Origin: Eudorina sp. 2006-703-Eu-15
Taxonomy: Eukaryota > Chlorophyta > Chlorophyceae > Chlamydomonadales > Volvocaceae
Length of the DNA: 64,000 nt
NCBI GenBank assembly: GCA_003117195.1
Contig: BDSI01000073.1
Location: 434,001 to 498,000 of the forward strand
Reading direction: 5' to 3'
Of this stretch, positions 11,701 through 23,000 are shown in pieces. Made by a program: the position numbers and the translations under genes. Under the pieces are notes generated by a model. It was not told the origin of the DNA, did not search any database, and saw only the letters and a list, made by a program, of their open reading frames with translations. Within the stretch, counting starts at the first letter, position 1, and every line of letters starts with the position of its first letter.

Positions 11701-13979
11701 GGGAGGGGGTGTCATGGCGCGAGGGGAGGTTGGCCGAGGTTTTCTACTGCCATGCATGTACCCGCGTACCCCTCGCCACGCAAGTATTCCTTTATCGGGT
11801 GCGCCCCCAACCCCAACCCCAACCCCATATCCACGCTTGGCCTTCTCTCCCCCCAACCCGCACCCCCACCTGCAGGATGTTGACCGCCTCCTCGTCCTCC
11901 AGGATGTTGCCCTCGCTGCTGGACAGCACCCGCAGGATCTCGTCCTCGATCTCCTTGAGCCGCTTCTTGTTCTCCGCGCCCACCAGGATCAGCTTGTTCT
12001 TCTCCTCCTCCAGGTCGGGCCGCTCCTTGGCCACCACGATGCCCAGCAGCTGGTCCTCAAGACCCTCGGGGGTGGTCATGAAATTGAGCAGGCTCACCTG
12101 CACACGTCGCGGCGGGTAACGATGGGCGCCAGGGGGGGGGGTAGGGTAGAGGGGGGTAGGGAACCCGGGTGCGGGGTACGGAGCATAGGGGGTTACGGAG
12201 GACGGGGCACGGGGTATATCGGGGGGGGGGGGCGGGTACTAGGCCCTGGACGGGGCGTCACGCGCACCTTGGTGCACAGCTCGGGCGTGTAGTGCGGGTT
12301 TCGGAGCTTGGTGGTCATGTAGAACTTGAAGTCCTCCGAGTATTCGACGGTGGCGTCGCCCAGCCGGATGCACATCGCGCCGCCCTGCTTGAACGTCTGC
12401 TTCTGCAGCAGCGGCTCCAGGGAGGCGTCCAGCGACTCCATCACGTTCTCCAGCAGCACCGGCTTGCCGAACTGGATCGCGTTCTCCAGCGTGCGCAGGT
12501 AGTTGGCGTCCGACAGTTTAATGACCTGCAGCCCCGCCTCCTTCTCCATGTTGCGGATCCACTTGTTGGCCAGGCCCTGCGGGTCGATGCACAGCGGCCA
12601 TCGGCGGCCCTGGTCGATAGCGATGGAGTTCTCGGTCGAGAAGTCGTCCTTGGGCAGCCCCCAGATGTTCCACTGCCGGATCTTGACCGGGTCGCCCAGC
12701 ACGGTTTCCAGCTTGAAGCGGTCGTTGCAGGGCACGCCGCTCCTCTGGCAGGCGGCTACCCACTGACCCAGCACGTTGGACCTGCAGGGGGGAAAGGGGG
12801 CGGGGCGGGGTGGGGTGGGAGTTGCATCGACTGCAGCAGCAGGACCAGCTGCGGATGCTGGATGGCGCGTTGGAGTTCAGCTGCCGTAGGGGTTAGAGGG
12901 GGGAGGGCGGGGAGGGGGGAGGGCGGGGAGGTGGGGGCCATGGGTTTGCGATGTGTGTTTCTGTTTATGGAATGGGATGGGCAAGGGAGGCGGCGGCGGC
13001 GGGGAGATGTATAGCCCCAGCGCCGCTCGCCGGCTGCCGACACGGCCACGCCGGCACTGTATCCCAGACCCCGGCACCCGGGGACGTCGGCTGCCACACC
13101 CCGGGCCTCTTCTGCGTTCCCAGCCCGCGCAAGTCAGCGGCCTCTCGCCCGCGCACACACCCAGCCCACCCACCCACCCACCTGTACATGGCCGTGAAGG
13201 GCCCCAGGTACGCGATCTGCCCCGCCGCCAGCAGCACGTCGCCCGTGAGCTTGACGTACTGCTCGCCCAGGCTGCGCGCCGCCGTGGTCCAGCGGCTCTT
13301 CTCGCCGCCCAGCCCGCTGATCAGCTTCTCGGCGCGCTCCAGCTTGACGGTGCACATGTGCACATCGTGCTCCAGCTTCTCCTTGCGCCGCTTCTTGTCC
13401 TGGGGAGGTCAGGCCGTGGGGGGCGGGCCGCGAAGGGGGCGAGGGGGCGAAGGGCGAAGGGCGAAGGGGGGGAGGCCGTTCCGTTCGTCCACGGCGAGCA
13501 CTCAGGTCAGGTGGGGTCGGAGGTGGGGGGGCTTGGGGTGCGCCTGTCTAGGGGACCGCGCCGCCACTACTCGATTTTTCAGACATTTGACTCTCTCTCT
13601 TCGAGTTTTGGCCCTGCCTTCCTCGGCGTCCAGACGCAGGCGAATCCGCCCCTGCCCCTTCAACCCTTGATCCTGCCCCTTACCCCTTACCCCTACCCCT
13701 GCCCCCACCCTACCACCTTCAGACGCCGTACTACCGCCGTACGAATGCCGTACCTGCAGGTCGGCGTCCAGCCTGGCGAGCTTGTCCATGACCACCTTGA
13801 GCTCCGCCTGCTTGGCGCGCAGGGCGCCCATCACCACCTCCAGCTGCCCCTCAGCTTCCCGCAGCTTCTGGCGCTTGGGCTCCACCTCCTTGATCACCTT
13901 GTCGTACTTCTCCATCGCGATCACCCAGGAGCACAGGCCGGCGCACGCCAGCGATTGCTGCGGCGACCAGGAAGAGAGC

Positions 13980-14016
<37 letters not shown>

Positions 14017-17000
14017 AGGGTCAGGGTCAGGGTCGGGGTCAGGGTCGGGGTTGGCGCTGGGGTCAGGGCCGGGATCAGGGCCAGGGCCAGGGCCGGGACC
14101 GGGACCAGGGAGGGGTTACTCGGGAGTGAGGGAAGCCAGAAAGCATATCTGCACCTGGGCTCGGTCGGGGGGGTTCCTCCTAAAATCTCATGCACACACA
14201 CAAACACACACACACAAAAAAACACAGAACCCCTTTCCCTTTCCCTTTCCCCCCGTCTGCCCACACCTTCTCGATGACCTTGGGCTGGAAGTCGGGGTCC
14301 TGCACGAAGGGCCGGATCTTCTGGATCACCTCGGGCGCGATGTGGTCCTTGTCGTACTTTTTGAGCGAGTCCAAGAAGTCAAACTCCATGAGCATCTTCT
14401 TGGAGGCCTCCCAGTAGTCGTCCACCATGCGGCCTGTGTTGGTGTCCTTCATACGGACCGGCCGCACCCCTGCGCACACGCGCGGCCAGGAGCGGGTGGG
14501 TGGGTGGGTGGGTGGGTGAGGACGGACTTTGGAAAAGGCCTCCGCGGATAGATGCTGGGCACCAGCGTTCTAGCTAGGGTATTTATATTCTGTAAGGCCT
14601 TCGTCCTTACAGGGTGGCTGGGTGGGTGGGTGGGTGGCTGGGTGGGTGGGTGGGTGGGTGGGTGGGTGGGTGGGTGGGTGGGTGGGTGGGTGGGTGGGTG
14701 GTGGGTGGTGGGTGGGTGGTGGGTGGGTGGGTGGTGGGTGGGTGGGTGGTGGGTGGGTGGGTGGGTGGGTGGGTGGGTGGGTGGGTGGGTGGGTGGGTGG
14801 GTGGTGGGTGGGTGGTGGGTGGGTGGGTGGGTGGGTGGGTGGGTGGGTGGGTGGGTGGGTGGGTGGGTGGGTGGGTGGGTGGGTGGGTGGGTGGGTGGGT
14901 GGGTGGGTGGGTGGGTGGGTGGGTGGCTGGGTGGCTGGGTGGGCTGCAGGGGTGTGCACGTGAACGTAAGGGGGGAAGGGGGATGGCGGAGTGCACGGGG
15001 CAGCAGCGACTGTCACACATTCAGACACCAATACACGCCCTGCACACGCCCCGCACACACCCTACACGGCCCCTGCACCCGCTCCTTTCCCCTCCTTCCT
15101 CAATAACGACAGCGAAATCCCCTCCCCTCCCCTCTCCCCCTCCCAAGAGCCCGCACCCTTCATGATGCAGATGGCCTCCAGCACTCGGCGCACGCCCCCG
15201 GGCGGGCTCTTCATGCCCTTGACCTCCGTGATGTCCGCCGGCTTGAGCGTGTTGAGCGCCGAGATGGCCGCCTCCAGCGCGGGCAGCGCCTCCTGCAGGT
15301 CGTTCTCGCACTCGTCCTTGATGGCCTTGACGGTGGCGGCCTCGGCGCTGGCCACCGCCTCCTCCTTGGAAACCACCTGTGCAGTAGCGGAGGGGAGGGG
15401 AGAGACGGCGAGGGGGATACTGATAGGCGAGGGGACGGGGAAGGACGCGGTGGTGGGGTCGCCTGCACAGCATCTAATGTGCATGTGTTGCGATGATGCG
15501 AGACGGCATCCCTGTGGGGTGGTTGCCGGCCCAAAACTGCAGAAATGGCTTGGGCCGGCTGGGCCGGCAATCACCACACAAGCAAAAGGATGGGCCATGG
15601 GTGCAGGACAGCCGACGGTAAGGGAGGCCGCATCGGCGCAGTGGCGTGTGGGCAGGGCAGGGCAGGGTCAAGGAAGGCACTTCAAGTGCGGAAGAAACAA
15701 AGAAACACCTTAGCTCGGGCAAGGCAGGTCAGAGGGCGGCTAGGGGCCGCTGAAGGTAAGACGGCAGCGCGCGCCGCAGCCAAACCGCAGCGCCCGCCGC
15801 CGCACCTGCTTGACTTTGTCGGCCTCCACGCTCTCCTTGCTGATGACCTCCATGGCCGCCGCCGTCTGCCGCGTGCTCTCCTCCAGCTGCGGCTGCAGCG
15901 CGATCAGCTCCTCCTTCATGCCCGTCACGCTCTCCTCCGTCAGCTGCAGCTTCTCCAGACCGATCTGCGCCGGCGGTGGCGGTGGCGACGAGGGGAGGAG
16001 GGGGCACGTGGGGGCTCAGTCGTTGAGGCCCGAACCCTAGAGCCATATCGCGGCCCGAGGCGTTCTCGCGCCCGGACCCCATTCAGCACCCGCCCCCCGC
16101 AGCAGCAGCAGCAGCAGCCCGCGCAACACAGCCCACGGCCACCTTCGGGCACCTTTGCAGCACCAGCAACCCGCCGCCGCCGCAGCAGCAGCCGCCGCAG
16201 CAGCAGCAGCCCCCGCCGCACAGCCCACGGCAACCTTCGGGCTCCTACGGGCACCGCCGTCCTCCCTCCCGTCCGCCTCACCTCGTATCTCCGTTTGACG
16301 GTCATGACCTCGCTCTGCCGCTTGGCCAGCAGGCTCTTGTAGCTGAGCAGCAGCTCCAGGTAGGAGGTGGGCGTCACGTAGTAGTACCGCCGGGCCTCAG
16401 CCAGGTACCGGTCCGTCAGGGCCTGCGGGCAGGGAGAGGGAGAGGGGAGGAGCGGGATGGCGTCAAAAACACGCAAGCGGATGGCGGGTTTCGAACCGAG
16501 ACGGTTCATGTGAAATACGCTTCCACAGCCGTGGTCGGTCGGTCATAAACTCATAATCGTTCGCGTCAGCTCCTTCGGTATATCGGGCTCAATCACTCCC
16601 CAATCACCTAAAGCGCCACACGCCCTCACACACCCGCTTTGCCTGCCCCCGTCCGAATCCCCCTTTCACCTCCTCTCCTCTCCCCTTTCGGCCCCCTGTC
16701 TTCCTCCCCTGCCTGTCCACCAATTTCCTACACCCCGCCCTGCCCCCTGGCCGCCTGCCCGCCGCCCCTCACCTGCACAGACTGGTGGAACATGACGCAC
16801 AGGCCGGGCAGCTGCGTGGACACGCGCTCCTCAATCCCCACCAGGTTGGCCAGGAAGCTCTGGGCCACCGTGTGAAGCGCGTCGGTCGGCCACTTGGTGA
16901 ACCTGAGAGGGGAAGCAGGAGGGGGGAGGAGGGGAGGAGGGGAGGAGGGAGGGAGGAGGGGAGGGAAGCGGACGGACGGACATGAACGAATGAACGTTAC

Positions 17001-20000
17001 CGCGGGCCCGCATACATGCCATATCATATCCCACAGCCGACGTGCTACAGGCGGCTCACAGCGGCTGTACGCGGCAACCGGGGTGAGCCCGGAGAGCTGT
17101 GTGGCGCGCCCGCACCCACCCGGGACCCGCCCCACCAGCCCCTAACCCACCAATCGATAGTGGTGCAGTTGACGAGCGAGGGGAACTTGCGGAGGCGCTC
17201 CCGGAAGCTGTCGCCCACAGGACTGAAGGACAGCACGATGTGCATGTTGCGCCGGACCTGCCGGGCGGGCGGACGAGGAGGGGCGGGTTGACGAGGAGGG
17301 GCGGACGAGGAGGGAGGTGTGGGCGGGCGAAACGCGCCGATTACAGGACGTGCAGTGCAGCGCGGGGGGAAAGACACGGGGGCGGGGGGCCCAAGCTGGG
17401 CAGACGAGGAGGGTGATGAGACCGCGGAGGCGGCGGGGGGAGAGAAGGGGCGGGGGCGCCCGCGGCGACAGGAGGTGTTCCGGCAGGCAGAACAGAACTG
17501 ACCAAACCAAACAAGCACAGCGAGCGGCCGGGCCCGCAATCTCTGCCTGCCAGCATGAAAACCCCTCGCCCTACCTCCTGCACGAAGAAGTTGTACAGCT
17601 GCGTGCGCCCCCCGTCCATGCCCGCCGCCTTGGCCCTGGGTCGGATGTTCTCAAAGATGGCCACCAGGTCACCCGACTGCAGGCGGGCGGGTCCGGGAGG
17701 AGGGGAATGGGAGGAATGGGAGGAATGGGAGGAATGGGAGGAATGGGAGGAATGGGAGGAATGGGAGGAATGGGAGGAATGGGAGGAATGGGAACGGGGA
17801 GGGGTTGCAAGGGGACTGAAAGGGAGAATGGGTTGCAACGCGAAAGAAGGAAACCAGGGGTCCAACCTCAGCAACCTTGAACTCTTAATAGAGTCGGGAT
17901 GAGATGGCTCGCAGACATCACTGTCGACAGACGGCTGCCTGGCTGGTCGGTTGCCGCAGGATGCCGCAGGATGCCGCATCCGAGGCGGTCTAGGGGATGG
18001 AAAGCAACCAGCAGAGCAAACACTGCGCCGAGACAACCCGGCACAAAGCGTTCCCCCGTCGTACCCTAGTGCTGTACAGCTGTACGACAGTACACAGCTT
18101 GGCCATACGCACCTGCATGAGGTTGGGCACCTCGTAGGTGTTGAGCAGGTTAGAGATGTCCTCCACGAAGCTCTCCTCCTTGATCTGGGTGTCGCTGAAC
18201 AGGAACACGACCCGCTTGTTGGCCTCGCCGGCCATGCGCAGCACCTGTCGGGCCACCACATCAGATGGACAGACGGACAGACGGACATACAGGGTCGGAT
18301 TCACAGACAAGCAGATGGGCAGGCACCGCTGAGTTGACCGGCAGCAGCCAGCCAGCCAACCAGCCAGACAGCATAGACACCACGCACGCGCAGAAGTATT
18401 CACCTCGCCACGTAAGTATTCTGAGTATTTCTGGATGTGCCCGGGTTCGTTTCTGGTTTTTTTCTCAAAGTTCAACACCCACCGAAGTGGACAGGATTAC
18501 CCCCGGGCGGGCTGGATACATATGTGCAAGGCCGGTGGTACGCACACCGTGCAAGCAGAGCAGGAAGCCCAAACCCCGCCGCAGCACCGTCCGGTACGGT
18601 ACGGTACGGTAAATTGCCGTACGGCACTGCGGGACACAAAACAAAACAGGACGCGGCGCACTCGGACCTTTTTGAGGTCGTCGTGCCACTCCGTCTTGCA
18701 GTACGTCTTGCTGATCTCGATCTGGAACACCTCGTACTCCTCGATGAACGCCGCCAGCCGCGTGAGCGACTGCCGGCCGCTGCCGCCCACGCCCACCAGC
18801 AGCGCGTTGCCGCCGGGGCTGGTGATGATGCGGCAGATGCGCGAGATGTGCTCCAGCGCGAACTGGAAGATCACCAGGTTCATGGGCTTCTTCGACGTCG
18901 CGTTGAAGTCCGCCAGGTAGTCCTGCACCACGCGCTGCAGCGCCGCCTGGTCCTTGACCTCGGTGTAGACCCGCGGGTCGGCGCCCGGGATCATGAAGTC
19001 CGCGAAGACCAGCGAGCGCAGCGCGGTGAGCATGGTGTCGGGGGGGACCTCCGCGCTGCCCTCCAGGTTGAGCACGCGGTTGAACTTCTCCTTGAAGTGC
19101 CGCTCGGCCAGGCCGGACAGCGTCTGGCCCATCCACACGCGGTCGCTGTCGTCTACGAGGCGGTCGTAGAAGACGCGCAACACCTCGTGCGTCCAGAGGC
19201 GGACCATGGACAGGTTGTCCTCCACCGCGCCGGCGGCCTTGGTGATGCCCTGCACAGCACACAGCACACAGCACACACAGTGGCGCGTGGTTAGTTCCGT
19301 AGTTCGTTGCAGGTGCGCTGGCGAGTATCTTGCACCTGGGTGGTCCGGGCGTGCTTCTCGTTAAACACAAATACAGAGAGATACGGGAGAGACACGGGAG
19401 ATCTCCCACACGGCGCCGCGCAGCGCACCTGGAACACCTTGGACACGTCGCGTAGGTTGAACGTGTAGTGGCTCTTGGCGGGCGTGGGCAGCAGCTCCTT
19501 CTGCGCTAGGCCGTACATCTCCAGGGAGGCGGCCACCAGCGGCCGCGCCAGCCGCGACACGCCGCCCGCCTGGTAGTTGTACTTCTTGAACCACCAGTCC
19601 ACAAGCGCGGAGAAGATGGTGCTGCGGGCCGCGGGAGCAGGGTTTAGGGTTAGATAAAACCCGCCGCGGGAGCAGGGTTTAGGGTTAGATAAAACCCGCC
19701 GCGGGAGCAGGGTTTAGGGTTAGATAAAACCCGCCGCGGGAGCAGGGTTTAGGGTTAGATAAAACCCGCCGCGGGAGCAGGGCGGACGGAAGGACGGGAG
19801 GACGGACGGACGGCGAGAACGCGGGACGGTGGGGGACGGCCAAGCAGGGCGGGGCAAACAGGAACGTCAGCAGCGGAGCGCCTCGCTGTGTGGTGTCAGC
19901 GGCCCCTACAGGATACCGTGTACAGGTCCGCCGTACACTCGGCCCGTAAAGGCGCTGCCCCCATGACAGTCGCTCTGCGCGTTGAAGCCAGGGGCAGAGC

Positions 20001-23000
20001 TGGGAGCTAAGCTGGGAGCTGGGGCCTGCGAGCTGGGAGCTAAGCTCAGTACGCTCCATCATGGCGCCCGCCAAGCCGCCCAAGCGCGTGCCTCCGAACC
20101 CACCATCGGTCCGTCGTGTCGTGGCCCACCGCCCACGGTCCACCGCCCACGGCCCGACGCCCACGGCCTAACGCCCACGGCCTAACGCCCACCGCCCACG
20201 GCCCACCGCCCACGGCCCAACGCCCACGGCCCCATGCCCACGGCCGCCCGCCGACCCCACCTGAGGTTGTCCGAGTCGAAGGCCGTGAGGCTGATGACCG
20301 AGTAGTGGCGCAGGTAGCGGTTGGTGACGGTGTTGCGGCCGCCGCCGGGGGGCCCCATCGCCGCCACGAAGTGCACGTCCACCAGCTTGCGCAGCGTGAG
20401 CTCCTTGCGATCGTACCAACCGCCGTGGTCCATGAACTGGCGCAGCAGCTCGATGGGCGGCTGCGCGCCGTACTCCTCCACCTGCGGCATGTTGAGGTCG
20501 TCCACGAAGATGACCATGTGCTTGCCCTGCGGGGGGCCGTACACGCCACGCCGCCGCTTGTCCATCTTGCCGTCGATGATGTCCTGTCGCAGGGGATTAC
20601 ATGGGTCGGGGAGGGCTCAGGGGCGAAGGGAGATGAGTCGGGAAGGGGCGAATTGGGGAATGGGAGGAAGAGGAGAGGCGCGGAACGTGGCAATGGGGTC
20701 AGGGAGTGAATCAAGTGGGAGGTGACGGGTTCGAACCCGGGTCTGCAAGCCGCACAGAGACTCGACCCATGAAGCCTGCCCGAGGGCGGGGCTGCAGAGC
20801 GGGGAGCAAACACACGGAGGAGCTACGGCGCAAGCAATCCCAGAGCTGGCCGGGGTTGGGTATCCATCTGTCCAAACGCCCTCTTCTTTTCCCGCGCGGC
20901 CCCTGCGCTGTTCGTTGCCCACCACCCCACCTGCGTCATGTTGGCGCTGGTCTGCGCCGAGAACGTCATGAGCATGTTGTTGAACGTGTCGGGCAGCCCC
21001 TCCTGCAGGTGCCGCTTCACGTAGGCCGTCTTACCCGTGCCTGCGGCACGCAGGGGTGAACGGGGATGCACGGCCACAGAGCAGCATGTGATCAGCAAAT
21101 ACCCCGAAAAGAAAGAAATGCTGCGCCGCCGACTGCCTCACGCCCCCCCCCCCCGACGGGCCATCACATCAAATCACATTTAAAAAACGCCGCACATCGC
21201 AAACACGCGGTCCGTGGCCTGTCGCATCGCAGCCCGACTGACCCGTGGGTCCGACGAACAGGCAGTGCATGTGGTGCGTCACCAGCTTGTCCAGCAGGTA
21301 GGTGTACCGGACGGTGTCCACGGTGGGAACGATGATGGTGGTGTACTCGGCCTCCACGTCCAGCGCGCGGCTCTCGATGGTATCCAGCCAGGGTATCCAC
21401 TTGAGCCGCGACTTGTCGAACATGTACTCGTACACCTGGCCCCAAGGGTGTGTGTGTGAATGGAAGGGAGCATTGGATGCGGGCGGACAGGGATGAGATG
21501 GGAATGAGGCGTCGGGGACGGGACGGGACGGGACGGGACGGGGGCGTGGAAGGTCAGCACTGCGGAGCCAGAACAGTGAAATCGGCGCTGGGAGATGGAC
21601 AAGGTGGGGCGCCGGGGGCCAGGAGGCAGAAGCCGGCTGGTCTGCGCAAGGGGAGGCCAGCCGCTGTTGCGCTCGGATCGGAATTGAAGGTTCTCAGAAT
21701 TGAGGGTAAAGGGGGGTAGGGGGAGGCGCGGCGCTCACCGTGCGGCCCTCCGGGAAGGGCGCCACCACCTTCTGGGAGCTGCCGGCCGCAACGAAGGGCG
21801 CCACCTCGGGCGCGGGGTCGTGCGCCAGCACCTTGCGCAGGTGGCTGTCGAACCGCGGCCGGCCCTCGCCGTCCGTCAGCGCGCCCAGGCTCCACACAAG
21901 CGAGAACAGGAAGCAGCCCTGCAGCAGCGTCGACAGCTGCTGGTCCGTCAGCTCCTTGATGTTGACGGCGGGGCTGCCGCCGGAGGCGGCAGCGCCGGCG
22001 GAGCCGGCGCCGCCGCCGGAGGCGGCGCCCGCCGGCGGAGCCGGCGGAGCCGCCGCCGCGGGCAGATCGCTCCGGAACTCGTCCAGATGGCACTCCATCA
22101 GCCGCATCAGCGAGCAGACCAGGTTGATGTCCTGCATGGGCTGCGGGCTGCGCACCAGCTTGAGCGCCACTCGCAGCATGGGCGGCACCAGCCAGTCGAA
22201 GAGCGCGATGAGCTGCAGCTTCAGGCCCGACGACACCGCGGACGGCAGCTTGTGCAGCCAGGACAGGACCACGGGGCGCCAGCCCAGCAGCGCGGGCTGC
22301 ACGTAGACCATGCCGCAGCGGGACACGGTGGCGGGGGACGCCACCGCGAGGTCCTGCACCTCGAAGATCATGTTCATAAGGCCCTGCGAGAGCGCGGATT
22401 AGGACGCGGGCGGCGGAGGAGAGCAGAGGTGGCAAAGGGGCGCGCGCGCATGCATACGGCAGTTAGGCAGGGGGTGTGTGAAAGCGAAACGGGCCGAGTT
22501 GGTCGGCCTTCCCGCTGCCGCCCGCGCGGGGGATGCCGGTTCCCGTCCTAATGGAGGATGGAGGACCTCTTGCAGTACTGGTCGGCTGACGTGGCCGACC
22601 CGATCGCCACCCCTCCTGCCATCATTCCCTCCAGCCCGACTAAAGCTCTTGCATCATCGCCGCGGCGCCCATCGCCCATCACGGGCATCGCCGCCGCGTC
22701 ACCCACTAGCTTCACTCCCTGTGTGTCTGGGCTGTTTCTTTGTAACCCACAAGCTTCACTCCCCTTGGCTGCCTGCCCATCACGACCTGCCCATCAAGAC
22801 GCACCCGCCTCAAACACCCGCGCACCTGCATGGCGATGATCTCGCCGCTGTTGAGGCAAAGCTTCTTGTTGTCGTCCAGCACCGTGTTCATGTTCTCGAT
22901 CCAGATCGCGTCCACGGGGCCGTCAAAGATGACCCACTTGCGGTCCGGCGATGTGTCACGCGCCGTGTTGCGGAAGATCACCGCCAGCACACCGTCCGTC

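Larger units (their letters stand above)
13182..16422 (-). other. Dynein exons 34-39: stalk coiled coil and microtubule-binding domain
   Basis: Exons 16282-16422, 15806-15964, 15157-15377, 14267-14469, 13754-13957 and 13182-13399. Exons 34-36 carry the outgoing helix ([38 protein letters not shown]). Exons 36/37 form the microtubule-binding head, with [19 protein letters not shown], then the [13 protein letters not shown] and [14 protein letters not shown] segments. Exons 38/39 carry the return helix ([35 protein letters not shown]). The intron splitting the binding head (14470-15156) contains the GGGT array and a copy of element D. Confidence 0.95.
19429..21435 (-). other. Dynein exons 25-28: AAA3
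   Basis: Exons 21243-21435, 20931-21040, 20261-20583 and 19429-19621. The AAA3 Walker A GPTGTGKT is split by an intron after the fourth residue (GPTG ends exon 25, TGKT opens exon 26), and both halves are intact. Exon 27 has [19 protein letters not shown] (Walker B region) and [20 protein letters not shown]. Exon 28 has [22 protein letters not shown]3 nucleotide hydrolysis normally gates the AAA1 cycle. Confidence 0.95.

Noticed and set aside
12953..14551. Plus-strand ORF of 532 residues
   Set aside because: It runs antisense through dynein exons 37-39 and the GGGGTC array. Conservation clearly belongs to the minus strand.
14552..15165. Gly/Trp/Val and Pro/Thr/His repeat ORFs
   Set aside because: Translation of the GGGT array in an intron.
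19629..19782. CRISPR-like regular spacing
   Set aside because: Units are fully tandem 35-mers without unique spacers, inside a eukaryotic intron.
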